A stretch of DNA of 64,000 nucleotides from assembly GCA_963576735.1 (NCBI GenBank), contig OY755181.1:1178001-1242000 (forward strand), in the 5' to 3' direction. Below the pieces are notes generated by a model, which saw only the letters and a program-made list of their open reading frames with translations, did not search any database and had not been told where the DNA came from. Position numbers and translations under genes: made by a program. Positions 10,983 to 22,804 of the stretch are shown piece by piece; position 1 is the first letter of the stretch, and each line of letters opens with the position of its first letter. The DNA is from Bedellia somnulentella (taxonomy: Eukaryota; Arthropoda; Insecta; Lepidoptera; Bedelliidae).

Positions 10983-13461
10983 AGCGGTATTCGAAGATAT
11001 CTCCCGGGCTATCAACGATACCGCAAAGACTCACTTCACGGTTGTTATGGGAGACTTCAACGCCAGAGTGGGAGTACAAGAATGCGACGAAACGAGGGTA
11101 GGTCCACATGGCATTGGCTGCAGGAACCAAAGGGGGCAAATGCTGGTAAACTTTCTCGAGCACGAGGGGTTGTATCTGATGAATACTTTCTTTCAGAAGC
11201 GACCCCAAAGAAAGTGGACCTGGCGAAGCCCCGATGGTCGAACGGCGAACGAGATAGATTTCATTATGACGGATAAGCGGCACATATTTAGGGATGTCTC
11301 AGTGATTAGCAGGTTTAATACCGGAAGCGATCACCGACTTGTCCGAGGCACTCTAAGTATCAACTACAAGCTCGAGCGCAAACGTCTTATGAGATCTACT
11401 CTTCGCCCTAACCTGCGCCAATTGCTATCTGGGAGCGAGAACTTCCAAATGGACCTACAGAACCGTTTCGACTCGCTGGAAACCACAGACGACGTTAACG
11501 AGAAGGCCAACCAGTTGATAGGAGCTCTACGTGAAGTGGGCCACAGACATTTTAAAACGCGGCGCGATGGCAAGGAGTCGAAGCTTTCCCAGGAGACGCT
11601 AGAGCTTATGAGACAAAGACGCGAACTGCCGTATACTCAAGAGCATTCGTCGCAGCATTGGGTTCTGTCCAAGCACATTAAAAAGCTGATTCGACGAGAC
11701 CTCCGGAGCTTTAATACGCGCCTCATTGAAGAGGCCATAGAGCGAAACCGGGGGTCCAAAGTGTTCAGTCAGCAGCTTGGACGAAGCCAGCTGACGAAGC
11801 TTAAGAGGGAAGACGGCAGGATCGTTGTCTCGAAGCCGGAGCTTCTCCGTGAAGTTGAAAACTTCTACGGAAGGCTATATGCCAGTCATGCCGCACCACC
11901 TGAGGAACACGACACCGACCCCAGAGCTCCATTAACTCGCCACTTCACCGAAGATATCCCAGACGTCGACCTGGACGAGATAAGATCGGCCCTGAGACAG
12001 CTTAAAAACAGCAAAGCTCCGGGTGATGACGGGGTAACGACAGAGCTTCTAAGGGCAGGAGGTACACCTGTACTGAGAGCCCTGAAAGATCTGTTTAACA
12101 ACGTCATCTACAGTGGAAATATTCCGGAGGCGTGGAGCGAGAGCGTCGTGGTTTTGTTCTTCAAAAAAGGAGATAAAACCCTTCTCAAGAACTACAGACC
12201 GATCGCGCTCTTGAGCCACGTATATAAGCTGTTCTCACGGGTCATCTCGAATCGTCTTGCCCAGAGGTTCGACGAGTTCCAGCCCGTGGAACAGGCTGGG
12301 TTTCGAAAAGGCTTTAGCACCGTAGACCACATCCACACAGTACGGCAGATTATACAGAAAACCGAAGAGTATAATCAGCCGCTGTGTCTAGCATTCGTGG
12401 ACTATGAAAAAGCCTTCGACTCCATCGAAACCTGGGCTGTTCTACAATCCTTACAGCGTTGCCGAATCGACTGGCGCTACATTGAGGTGTTGAGACACCT
12501 GTACAATGCTGCGACCATGACCGTCCAAGTACAGGATCAAAAGACGGAACCCATCCAACTGCAGCGAGGGGTGAGACAGGGGGATGTCATATCCCCGAAA
12601 CTGTTCACGAATGCGTTGGAGGACGTCTTCAAGATGATGAACTGGAACGGAAAAGGTATATGTGTCAACGGCGAGTACATCTCACACCTCAGGTTTGCGG
12701 ACGACATAGTCGTTATGGCAGAAACGCTGGAGGATCTCGGCGGGATGCTTAGTAGCCTAAACTCAGCCTCTCGGCGAGTGGGGCTTGGCATGAACTTGGA
12801 CAAGACGAAAATCATGTTCAATCGTCTTGTTCAGCCAAGACCAGTTCTTGTCGAGGGAGCAGAGCTCGAAGTTGTGCCGGAGTACGTCTACCTAGGTCAG
12901 ACGCTACGACTCGGTAGAAACAACTTCGACAAAGAGGCTGCAAGACGCATCCAGCTGGGCTGGGCTGCTTTTGGAAAACTTCGGCATATCTTCTCCTCAG
13001 CCATCCCACAATGTCTGAAGACTAAGGTTTTCAACCAGTGCGTCCTGCCAGTGTTAACGTATGGTGCGGAAACGTGGACACTCACGGCTGGACTAGTCCA
13101 CCAATTCAAAGTCACTCAAAGAGCGATGGAGCGAGCTATGCTCGGCATCACTCTGTTGGATCGCATCAGAAATGACGTGATCCGACAGAGAACTAAAGTG
13201 GCCGACGTAGCTCATCGGATCAGCAAGTTGAAGTGGCAGTGGGCTGGTCACATCTGCCGAAGAACCGATAACCGCTGGGGAAGACGAGTTCTTGAGTGGA
13301 GACCACGCACTGGCAGACGTAGTGTGGGGCGCCCTCCAGCCCGCTGGACCGACGACCTAAAGCAGGTGGCCGGGAGTGGTTGGATGAGGCTGGCCGAGGA
13401 TAGGAAGAGGTGGCGCGCCATGGGAGATGCCTATGTCCAGCAGTGGACGAGTGTGGGCTGA
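10975..13461 (+). CDS. RTE LINE ORF: partial apurinic endonuclease plus reverse transcriptase
   Basis: Open frame of 828 codons. Residues about 20-125 are the C-terminal half of an APE-type endonuclease (MGDFNARVG, then NEIDFIMTD and GSDHRLV). Reverse transcriptase motifs follow: APGDDGVTTELL, FKKGDKTLLKNYRPIALLS, QAGFRKGFSTVDHI, AFVDYEKAFDS, GVRQGDVISPKLF and the catalytic box LRFADDIVV (FADD instead of YADD). The C-terminal part has AHRISKLKWQWAGHICRR and ends WRAMGDAYVQQWTSVG, typical of RTE proteins often mislabelled craniofacial development protein 2-like. The first ~100 residues of the endonuclease are missing. The ATG at 10975 belongs to the target-site duplication, not to the element, so it is an accidental start. 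Confidence 0.92.
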   Translation: MSEAVFEDISRAINDTAKTHFTVVMGDFNARVGVQECDETRVGPHGIGCRNQRGQMLVNFLEHEGLYLMNTFFQKRPQRKWTWRSPDGRTANEIDFIMTDKRHIFRDVSVISRFNTGSDHRLVRGTLSINYKLERKRLMRSTLRPNLRQLLSGSENFQMDLQNRFDSLETTDDVNEKANQLIGALREVGHRHFKTRRDGKESKLSQETLELMRQRRELPYTQEHSSQHWVLSKHIKKLIRRDLRSFNTRLIEEAIERNRGSKVFSQQLGRSQLTKLKREDGRIVVSKPELLREVENFYGRLYASHAAPPEEHDTDPRAPLTRHFTEDIPDVDLDEIRSALRQLKNSKAPGDDGVTTELLRAGGTPVLRALKDLFNNVIYSGNIPEAWSESVVVLFFKKGDKTLLKNYRPIALLSHVYKLFSRVISNRLAQRFDEFQPVEQAGFRKGFSTVDHIHTVRQIIQKTEEYNQPLCLAFVDYEKAFDSIETWAVLQSLQRCRIDWRYIEVLRHLYNAATMTVQVQDQKTEPIQLQRGVRQGDVISPKLFTNALEDVFKMMNWNGKGICVNGEYISHLRFADDIVVMAETLEDLGGMLSSLNSASRRVGLGMNLDKTKIMFNRLVQPRPVLVEGAELEVVPEYVYLGQTLRLGRNNFDKEAARRIQLGWAAFGKLRHIFSSAIPQCLKTKVFNQCVLPVLTYGAETWTLTAGLVHQFKVTQRAMERAMLGITLLDRIRNDVIRQRTKVADVAHRISKLKWQWAGHICRRTDNRWGRRVLEWRPRTGRRSVGRPPARWTDDLKQVAGSGWMRLAEDRKRWRAMGDAYVQQWTSVG

Positions 13462-13473
13462 TGATGATGATGA
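10983..13473 (+). mobile_element. RTE-type non-LTR retrotransposon (LINE), 5'-truncated
   Basis: About 2.5 kb, flanked by a perfect 14-bp target duplication (10969-10982 and 13474-13487, TGATTTATGAGCGA). It ends in a short (GAT)n tail, as RTE elements do. The element was cut at insertion inside its endonuclease region, and the rest is a single open frame without a stop. The long perfect duplication and intact frame point to a recent insertion, about 0.7 kb upstream of the peroxidase start. Confidence 0.93.
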
Positions 13474-13887
13474 TGATTTATGAGCGACGTGGCTGGAGGG
13501 AGACCCTTCACCAAACTCTTTTCTCGATCAACCTTCCACAAGTGGCTGAAGTGAATTTCAAGTTCTGAAGGTCTAAACAGATACCCCTTGTTTTGTTCAC
13601 GGATTTAAATGCGTGAATATATGAATGAATTTATGTATGTGGATTGCAGAAGTCCTGACCATTCAGCATGTATCTTTTTAACATACAAAGTTCAAAGTAC
13701 CCATTGTTTGCCTAGAAAGTGTACTAACCGTTTCTTGTAAGCAAGCATACACAGCTCATACGTGTAAATTTCATCATTTTTTTTCCTCTCAGTTTAAAAC
13801 CCTGATAGACAAACCCGAAAGACAGATAATTTATATTATATTAAATTAATTAATTATATAATAAATTAATTTATTTATATGATATTA

Positions 13888-14222
13888 AAGACTGCCTCCG
13901 TGGTCCTGCGGTTAAGCGCTTGGTTTGAAGTACGGAGGTCTCGGGTTCGATCCCCGGGGGGTGGTATCCTTAAAAAATTAATTTGTAAGATTTAACCCAG
14001 TCTGGAAGGATATTGCAGGCTTGAATCACCTGATTATCCGAAAATTAAGATCGGAGGGCACGTTAAGCAGTCGGTCCCGGCTACTATTACGGTAGTAGTC
14101 ATTAGTCTGCCAACCCGCAATTGGCCTATGGCCTATGGCCAAACCGCCCTATATAGGGTAGTCTCGAGCCCCTTGGTGGGGACATATATGGGCTGTGAGA
14201 GGCTTGATTCAAAGTCACTTTT
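13888..14222 (+). mobile_element. tRNA-headed SINE, family E
   Basis: The head at 13894 resembles a tRNA (GCCTCCGTGGTCCTGCGG, A box; GGTTCGATCCC at 13944-13954, B box). A body follows with AGCAGTCGGTCCCGGCTACT and CCAACCCGCAATTGGCCTAT. Common architecture in Lepidoptera. A 33-nt stretch (14029-14061) recurs at the window's right edge. Confidence 0.75.
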
Positions 14223-14567
14223 AAAAATATGTACGTATATATTTTAAGAAATATTAAGCGATGATATTGGTTTATATAAATCTATTGATTTATATATTAC
14301 AATGAGCTTGTAAATATAGCTTGAAAATATTTGTACATTTTTTATGTGTGCGAAATGAACGCTATAAATACAATTTAATTTATTCAAATAATAACTGCTT
14401 TTCGATATTACAGAAACTTAGATTTCATTGAACCATGTTCGTGTATATTTTTCGCCGCTCGGTCTATATAGGGTGGTATCCTAACACTTCAATTTTAAAT
14501 GGTGTTGTTTTTATTTCACCAAGCGATATCCTAAAGAATTTCCTACTAAGAATAAATCTTACATACA

Positions 14568-14720
14568 TACATATACATACTCACGGCTATAAATCCCTAA
14601 AAGGGGTAGCCAGAGCTGAGAAATTAGAAATTTATCAGCCACTTTTGGAAGTTGAGTGGGGAAAAGATTGTAGAATAAAGGTTGTTTGATGATGGGTCTC
14701 CAACCGCATCGCTCAAAAAT
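14568..14720 (-). mobile_element. Family A retroposon, 5'-truncated
   Basis: Retains the tail (14562-14580) and middle and stops at ATCGCTCAAAAATC. Confidence 0.7.
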
Positions 14721-14748
14721 CTTAGTAACTAATTATTCAATTATTATT

Positions 14749-14992
14749 GTCTGTGTAGTGTCAGCTTAGAATAGCACTACCCCAGTACTTCCCTTGGGTG
14801 TTCATAAGAGGCGATTAAGGTTACTGGGCCTTTTTTATGTGATTTTTGGGCGATGCGACGGGGGTCCCATCACAAAAACCATTGTTTTACAATCTTTTCC
14901 CAACACAACTTCCAAAAGTGGCTGAGGAATTTCTTATTCCGAAGCTGACTACTTCTCCTTGAGATTTATAGGCGTCAGTATATGTATGTAAT
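14749..14992 (+). mobile_element. Family A retroposon
   Basis: Opposite orientation to the preceding copy; imperfect flanks AATTATTATT/AATTGTTATT suggest an aged duplication. Confidence 0.7.
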
Positions 14993-15356
14993 TGTTATTA
15001 GTGTTTTCCCCGGAAATTAAACCTAACACCTCCGCTGTTAGAATCTTATCGATAAAGTATTCCATTCAGTAAATCTCTTTCTAGAAACAACCGAAGTATA
15101 TTTTGCTTAACTGATACAGTCATGTTTACAATAACACATTCATTCGAAGCACTGAAAAATTCCTAATGTACACTATATGTGAGTTATTGTCTGAATTGTT
15201 ATTGCATGAGAAATTGACTCATTAGCAGTAACATTGAGACTGATTAATAGCACATATATAAGCCCTATGTAAAATAAATTTAGTTACAAAATTTATCAAC
15301 GTATCAAAGTACTAGAAAAACCACTACTTGACATTATATTAGTGAATATTGGATAA

Positions 15357-16734
15357 TCCATACTAATATTATAAATCGGAAAGTGAGTTTGTTTGTTTGT
15401 TTATTTGTGCTTCTTTCACGCCGCAACTACCGAACTGATTGCTTTGAAATTTTGCAGACATATAGTTAGAAGTCCAGATTAAATTATAGAGTACTTTTAT
15501 ACCGGAATCACTAATGGATTTTAGCAGCGAAATCTTCAACCTTTCAGCTGAAACCTTATAAAAGAGCGCGGCGTTGTTTGCATGTTTACCAATAGATGGC
15601 GCTGTCGGTACTTTCTACATCGCGGTATGATTTCTTCTTTATTGGAGTATATAAACTCAAAATATATTACATCATCATCAACTTTAACCTTCACCGCCAG
15701 GGCGACCTTTAGCCGCCCGGCAAAAACAGCTAAGGTGACACCGCATAGACCGCAGGGCCAGCAGCATCGAACACGAGGGGTTTTAGACGGTAAAAGTCCG
15801 ACATAGAGAGAGAGCGACGGGGGATCCTATGAGGATTACCCTCCGGTAAACAAAAAAAAATGAAAAAATAAATCAACTTTAAAAAAAAATCTTATTGATA
15901 CAGTTTACAGCATTGGTTCCGTCCGACATATTTTGGTATTTGTAACTTGAAATTATAATAATAGATCATCGTTACTTTTGCATTTTACGAGTCATTTACT
16001 TTGTTGCTGTTTTATCTAAATTGACTGTTGCTCGCTTTCTTTGATGTCCTTAATTCCTTTCCACTATTGTATTATATTGAAGTATTTAATAGATTTTAGG
16101 TTTTTCGCAGTAGGCTGAATAATAGTTAGGTTAGTTTAGTGCGCTTTGTTCGTCGTTTAGATTTTTATAGTTTAGTTAGGGATATTTTTTGGTTCCTACT
16201 ATTTTAGATTGAATTGTATTTGTACTTACTAAGATATTCTCATTTTGAACATAGAAACTTAGTACAAAATGGTTCATGTCATGATTCTTATGAAAAATTA
16301 AAAAGGTTTTTTTTGGAACTCAACCCCTAAGGGGTTGATATAGCAAATGAAAATTAATATAGAGATTTATGTCATTTTAGTATCTAGAAACATAAAACTT
16401 GGTGCGATTGAATTTATGATATTCATCTATCAATCAATTATCTAAATTCTATAAAAGGGTAGCCATAGCTTTAGAGATAGTAATTCTTCATCCACTTTTG
16501 GAAATAGATTAGGGAAAAGGTAGTTAAATAATGATTTTAGTGATGGCTCACCAACTTCATCGTCCAACAATCACTTAAAAAGGGTCAATGTCCTTTAAGT
16601 ATATCCTTTACAACGCCCGCGGGAATATAAATATATATAAAAAATAGAAGTTAAGATAGTGTTTTGGTATTTTGAATGTAAACCGGATGCAAAAAATGAA
16701 GTCCACGCGGACGAAGTCGCGGGCAAAAAGCTAG
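15357..16734 (+). mobile_element. Helitron-like non-autonomous element
   Basis: Starts TCCATACTAATATTATAAA after an A and ends GTCGCGGGCAAAAAGCTAG before a T, with a GTCC-ACGC-GGAC hairpin near the 3' end; these are Helitron hallmarks. Contains a degenerate family A copy (16435-16620) and a repeat-derived block at 15660-15850. No Rep/helicase coding seen. That both ends belong to one element is inferred. Confidence 0.5.
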
Positions 16735-16811
16735 TTTATAAATAAATGGAGAAAAAGCTATTCCCAAAGTATCATATTTCAAATGAATATTTCCCAGTTT
16801 TCCTATAAGTA

Positions 16812-17056
16812 GTGCTGCGTAGTGTCGGCTTAGAATAGCATTACCCCATTTCTCCGGTGGGTGTACGTAAGAGGCGACTAACGGTATTGGGGCTTTTGAG
16901 GGATTTTTGGGCGATGCGGTTGGAGACCCATCACCAACAACCTTTATATCACCATCTTTTCCCCACGCAACTTCCAAAAGTGGCTAAGGAATTTCTAATT
17001 CCTTAGCTCTGGCTACCCCTTCTAGGGATTTATAGCCGTGAGTATATGTATGTATG
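16812..17056 (+). mobile_element. Family A retroposon
   Basis: Full length; first member of a dense cluster (16.8-19.8 kb). A minus-strand partner without tail follows at 17060-17235. Confidence 0.75.
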
Positions 17057-17263
17057 TAAAATATTTAGCGACTTTTGGAAGTTGAGTGGGGAAAGGATTG
17101 TAGAAAACACAAACAGATCTTAAACCGCATCCCCAAATCACCTAAGCCCAGTACCCTTAGTCGACACCTTTTACTACACTGGCAGGAAGAAAGGGGTTTG
17201 TGCTATTCTATACCAATACTACCACTACTGCATAGCGACTATAGTATCTAAGCAAAACGTGAA

Positions 17264-17512
17264 TTTATTGCTGTGTAGTGTCGGCTTAGAATAGAACTAC
17301 CCCATTTCTTCCGGTGGGTATACGTAAGAGTCGACTAACGGTATTGCGGCTTTTAAGGGATTTTTGGGCGATGCGGTTGGAGACATCACCAACAACCTTT
17401 ATTTCACCATCTTTTCCCCACGCAACTTCCAAAGGTGGCTGAGGAATGTCTCATTCCCTAGCTCTGGCTACCCCTTCAAGGGATTTATAGCCGTGAGTAT
17501 GTATGTATGTAT
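17264..17512 (+). mobile_element. Family A retroposon
   Basis: 12-bp duplication GCAAAACGTGAA (17252-17263, 17513-17524). Confidence 0.82.
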
Positions 17513-17764
17513 GCAAAACGTGAAACTCACTTGGGCATCTTGTACTATGATACAAAAATACTGATGTATTCGTAAAGAAAAAGGTGGTCAATAATGTCCA
17601 TAAACAAGCGTGTTTTCCTAACCGTCTAATGCAACTACCTACCATGTCGATATTGATATAAGTCTCGTAAAAACAAGTTGTGGCTAAAAATAGACGAAGA
17701 GTTAAAGAACTCTGTATGTTAGTGTAAGTCGTGCGTCTAAGTAGCGATAGCTTACTTACACTTA

Positions 17765-18013
17765 CACATACATACATCACGGCTATAAATCCCTAGAAGG
17801 GGTAGCCAGAGCTAAGGAATTAGAAATTCCTCAGCCACTTTTGGAAAGTTGTGTGGGGAAAAGATGGTAAAATAAAGGTTGTTGGTGATGGGTCTCCAAC
17901 CGCATCGCCCAAAAATCCCTTAATAGCCCCAATACCGTTAGTCGCCTCTTACCTACACCCACCGGTAAAAATGGGGTAGTGCTATTCTAAGCCGCCACTA
18001 CACAGCATATTGT
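17765..18013 (-). mobile_element. Family A retroposon
   Basis: 9-bp duplication TTACACTTA (17756-17764, 18014-18022). Inverted relative to the copy at 17264-17512, 252 bp away. Confidence 0.8.
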
Positions 18014-18079
18014 TTACACTTATATATTGTTGTAGTTAACAATTGAATTGTTATGTAAAATATATGCGATAAGAGGCAT

Positions 18080-18336
18080 ATAAACATATACTCGCGGCCA
18101 TAAATCACAAAAAGGGGTAGCCAGAACTTCAGAGCTGGAAACTCCGCAGCCACATTTGGAAGTTGATAGGGGACAAGATGGTAGAAATAAAGTATTGTTG
18201 GTGATGGGTTTCCAATCACTTCGCCCAAAAACCACAAAGAGTCATTAGTCAAAAACTCTTATTCGCCTCTCACGACACACCCGTGGGTAGAAAAGAGGAG
18301 TGACATTCTAGGCCGGCACTAAACGGCACAGGTATA
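18080..18336 (-). mobile_element. Family A retroposon, diverged subfamily
   Basis: Carries GTGGGTAGAAAAGAGGAGTGA in place of the usual CCGGAAGAAATGG region, as do the copies at 650 and 3882; this marks a second subfamily. Confidence 0.7.
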
Positions 18337-18543
18337 TAAACTACCAACTATAATCTACCCTGATTGTTTAGTTGGAGGAACAACGCTGCACAATGCACAA
18401 GACGTGGGTTCGAATCCGCAGACACTCTACACCAACTTGTCTTTTTCTAAGTTAATTGATTTATCAAGGTAATTTATCGATGAGAGAAAACATCGAGTAA
18501 AAACCTACATGGCCGAGTTATAATTAGTCATATGACAGGTTAG

Positions 18544-18791
18544 ACGCCGTGTAGTGTCGGCTTAGAATAGCACTACCCCGTTTCTACCGATGGGTGTACG
18601 TAAGAGGCGACTAACGGTATTGGGGCTTTTAAGGGATTTTTGGGCGATGCGGTTGGAGACCCATCACCAACAACCTTTATTTTACCATCTTCTCCCCACT
18701 CAACTTTCCAAAAGTGGCTGAGGAATTTCTAATTCCTTGGCTCTGGCTACCCCTTCTAGGGATTTACAGCCGTGAGTATATGTATGTATGT
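18544..18791 (+). mobile_element. Family A retroposon inside a family B remnant
   Basis: 12-bp duplication ATGACAGGTTAG (18532-18543, 18792-18803). The target is B SINE sequence (18360-18543), so B is the older insertion. Confidence 0.82.
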
Positions 18792-18967
18792 ATGACAGGT
18801 TAGTGCAATTCTAAGCCAATACTACACAGCATTTGCTATATCTTGTGATAGTGAGAAAAACGTGACTCGAAATTGATTTGATTGCAACAGCGGTTTGACA
18901 AATATAAAAACCGGTTTTATACTGATGAATCTTTAATGAATAAAGTAATATTTCACATATAACATTT

Positions 18968-19190
18968 TGCCGCGTAGTGTCGGCTTAGAATAACTAAGTA
19001 AGAGGCGACTAAGGGTATAGGGGCTTTTTAAGTGATTTTTGGGCGATGTGGTTGGAGACCCGTCACCAAAAACGTTTATTATTATCATCTTTTCCCCAAT
19101 CAACTTCCAAAAGTGGCTGAGGAATTTATCATTCCAAAGCTCTGGCTACCCCGTTAAGGGATTTATAGCTGTGAGTATATGTATGTATGT
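18968..19190 (+). mobile_element. Family A retroposon with internal deletion
   Basis: Flanks share TAACATTT. About 35 bp are missing after GGCTTAGAATA. Confidence 0.7.
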
Positions 19191-19534
19191 AACATTTAAT
19201 AGTAGCATTAAACAATTTGGCTTAACGTAGAAAGTATGTCTGTTTCTAGATACTGAACTAAACGTTTTTAGAAAATATCATATATTTTTGATATTAATAA
19301 TACAATACATTAATTCATCCTGTAAACCATACTATATGTTATTAAAACTCTTCTGAAATTGTAGTTGAATGGGTTAAAATACGCGAAGAGTATTTTTCCA
19401 TGAAAAATTAATATTCCAAGGTCTTTCTCGATGTATGCATTGGAATTGTAGTTGACAATACTTGTAATTCCAATATTATAATTTCATAAATATGCTTTTG
19501 TCGCCTTTTACAGTGCGGAAAACTTATTTAGGAA

Positions 19535-19795
19535 TTACATACATACATACATATACTCTAGGCTATAAATCCATTAACAGGGTAGCCAGAGCTTTGGAAC
19601 GAAAAATTCCACAGCCACTTTCGGAAGTTGATTGGGGAAAAGATGGTAATAATAAATGATTTTGGTGACGGGTCTCCAACCACATCGCCCAAAAATCATT
19701 TAAAAAGCCCCTAGACCCTTAGTCGCCTTTTACGATCACCCACGGGTAGAAATTGGGTAGTGTTATTCTAAGCCGACACTACACGGCAATTCTTT
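19535..19795 (-). mobile_element. Family A retroposon
   Basis: Last member of the cluster; near-duplicate flanks TTTAGGAATT/TTTAGGAGTT. Confidence 0.72.
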
Positions 19796-19856
19796 AGGAG
19801 TTGTTACTGCAAAAAGCAGAATGAATAATATGGACGTAATATTAAGTATAAATTAA

Positions 19857-20000
19857 TGAGTGTATTCATACAAAACGGCGAGAGGCCTGTCCCCCATCAC
19901 GTGAGTATACTGCCCCAAGCAAAAGGTGGGTACTCTGACTGAACACCAGGTGAGGACCATCGTCATGTCTGTGATGTTCAGAAGTATTGTTGAACGTTTG
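19857..20000 (+). mobile_element. Family B SINE fragment
   Basis: Middle part only, without head or tail. Other degraded B pieces: 18360-18543 (plus), 23126-23400 (minus), 37190-37330 (plus), 56248-56350 (plus). Confidence 0.55.
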
Positions 20001-22219
20001 AATCTTTGAGTCTTGGATTCTTCTGCTTCCCTCTCGACACAATCAGATGAAATAGTTTGTTTTATATAATATACTAATGGATTATTATTGATACGATTGA
20101 TATTTTTGGTATATTTTAATTTATAAACAGCTTTCGGCCCTCGAGCTTAAGGTCAGTGTATCGAATACCGGTTCAGATACATCCGTGGTTGTTATTTACA
20201 CAGGTAAAGGTAAAGGAAAACAATAAACTTACTCGTAAATATATAAATATCTTGGTTATTTTATACACCTAATATGTACCTTATTAAAAAACCTTCGTTT
20301 ACTTAGGTAAGTACTAGTAGTAAGTTGGATAGCTTTAAGTAGCATACATATCTACCTAGATATGATGATGTTGGATGAGAATGTTTATACCAAGATTCAA
20401 CAGGTAGGTTATTCTATAAATGTAGGTTCTTAAATTAACTTCAAAATAGCTAATTCGTATTCGCTACCAACATAGGAAGTTAATTTGTTTACATAATTAT
20501 ACAAATAGGATCTTTATTCTGTTACGTGTCTCGTATATAATTTTTTTATTAATTAGATAATATCTATTTGAGTGTCGTGATAGTATTTTTTTATAAATTA
20601 TTGCCCTTGTTAAGTATAATATAAACAAACAACTAAACATTACAGATGAATGGACTCCGCAACGGCGAAACTGATTTCAAAACTTCTTTCAATAATTAAA
20701 AACGAAAGCTTCAGAAGAAAGATAGGATATATACCATACCATATTATAATTTAATTATGTTCTATGCATCACAAACATTTATTGTTATTGTTTTGCTTAG
20801 TTCAGTCTATTGTTTATGTATTGCTATTATGATAAGGCAATCAGTAATTAGATGCCTTATAGGTACTAACTATTAAATATAGACTAGTCTGTGTACAAGT
20901 GTACAGGGCTACTAGTGCCAATTCGTCATTTAATTCTAAGTATAGTGATGTGATATTATGTGTGTTTATGAATAAATGTATAGGCCAACACCAAGATGTA
21001 TTTGGAAAGTGCTTCAATTCGGTGCATATTAGTTAGTCAGATATTGATCATATCAAGGTGAAAGCAGTTTCGCGAGAACCAAACAAAGCCAATCAGCATA
21101 TCACTTTGTACTTACGTCGAATGTTCCCCACAACCCTCGATATCGCATTCCGACTTTCTTCTACAGCATTTTTCCGGTGTTTTTACATCGGCATTCAGCA
21201 CCGACTTTCCTTCAATGATCCGTTTTGGCAACATAATAGCAGTAACAAAATCTGCTGTTTCCTACAGTCGCGTTTGTGACGAATATTCGCTTTGTATAGT
21301 ACAGTGGACACTTGCTCGAAGAAGCGATTTTCCATTAGATTGGCAGAAGAGCCAATTTCACCTCTACTGCCGAAGTTGCACTGAGTCAATTTTGTTCTTG
21401 GCTACGCTGAGCTGAGTTGAGTAGGACACCGAACGAATGGCCTAGAAGCCCTGCCCCCCGCGATCGTTCCCCGCTATTCGTTAAACATGAAACGATGCCA
21501 CAGACTAAAATTTATACACCGGAGCGTATGTTTATTTATGGATTTCGACAGTAAATACTTGATTAATTGTAAGAATATGTTACTATCACTGAATAAATGT
21601 AAATCTAGATGTTGAAATATGTTTATATATTAACGTTAAGTGAGAGGAGGATTAAAATATTGCCGATGCAATTTTTAACGTAACTTAAATTCTAGTCTGT
21701 GGTTTCCAGAATAAACGAGGGCTTTTGTTACTGTGTTCGTCTTACAATGTATGGTAATATATATTTTTTTAACTTATTTGTCGTTGTTTTTAGGAAAGAT
21801 TTGATTACTAGTATAATAACTTCCATCCTATTTTTTATATCTATAATTTAGCAATAGATTCTAACCATATCTATGAAATTAAAATTAAATAAACATTTAT
21901 AGGTCTTCGTAATAATATTATTTTGATATTTACTACCGCACATACATACATACCCCAACTGCGCCTGTAGTCATTTATCATTAGTACGTTATTTAATTAC
22001 AATATTAATAGGAACGCACATTTAAAATACCTTTCTATACAAAGTTTGGTATTTAGGTAATCCCCTTATTTCAATGATTCTACTTTAAAAAAAGTCATTA
22101 TGTAAAATTACGGAGATTAATAACACTACCAATTACAATCCATCCAACTTTTCTCTCCAAATCCAACTTTTATCATAGACTTTTCTTATGTTGAAAATCT
22201 CGTTTCTCAGTAATAAAAT
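20001..22219. other. No gene seen; mostly unique AT-rich DNA
   Basis: No exon, repeat family or RNA gene that I can support. Overlapping open frames on both strands at 21058-21415 lack family resemblance and good splice context. Confidence 0.4.
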
Positions 22220-22700
22220 CTCACAAGCACGTGGTTAGCGCATGCTCAGTGCGTGTTACCTCCCCCCGAGCCCCGCCCTTTCCTCGATACACTCCCCCCG
22301 CTCACTGACTGCTTGCTGTTGCTGTTGCTGCAGTAGTTTACGTCGTTTATCGCTTTCCGCGCCAGATGGAACACTTTTTTGCTAGTTTAGCGATTGACTT
22401 AGCATTTTGGCGCTTTGATAAACAAACTATCAGAAAATCATTTTCACAAGCCGTCCGTTCCGTTTCGTTAGCCGAATTTACAAGTAATCATTTCTTTATT
22501 ACCATCATTTATCCAAGGGTACTCTATTAAGCATAGTCGGTAACTAAGTTTGCTGTAGTCTAGCGCCTTTTCATCGGGCTTATCAAACCCAGCGCTTTTT
22601 GAGCTGCTGGTATCGCTACACCTTATCACGCATCCACAGCGTGCTCACTATGCCGGTTCTTACTATATAGCTGTTGTAGCATAACATTGAATAATGTTTG
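22220..22700. promoter_or_regulatory. GC-rich, promoter-like island
   Basis: Stands out from AT-rich surroundings: CACGTG, GCGCATGC (NRF1-like), CCCCGCCC (GC box), C-runs and a (GCTGTT)n stretch at 22313-22330. No repeat family recognised. A short open frame begins at 22694. Which gene it might serve is not visible here. Confidence 0.35.
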
Positions 22701-22804
22701 CAAGCAAACTGAAGCAACACGTTATAACAAAACAATTTAGAGCTCCACGCAATATGGCTACTCAAGACAATCGAAGGTCAAGCCTATATGGTTTGTTATT
22801 GTAA
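22694..22804 (+). other. Possible first coding exon of an unrecognised gene
   Basis: ATG followed by 36 codons (MFASKLKQHVITKQFRAPRN, then MATQDNRRSSLYGLLL) and TAA. GT dinucleotides at 22791 and 22802 could act as donors. Basic, no family recognised; no matching downstream exon seen before MED4. Proposed only because it directly follows the GC-rich island. Confidence 0.2.

Noticed and set aside
12537..13115. Minus-strand open frames within the RTE LINE.
   Set aside because: Shadows of the reverse transcriptase frame.
20131..20158. Possible small exon (AG before CTTTCGGCCCTCGAG, GTCAGT after).
   Set aside because: Seven codons only, no neighbour exon in compatible phase identified.
21058..21415. 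Overlapping open frames on both strands.
   Set aside because: No recognisable domain, no supporting splice signals, equal length on both strands; treated as chance.
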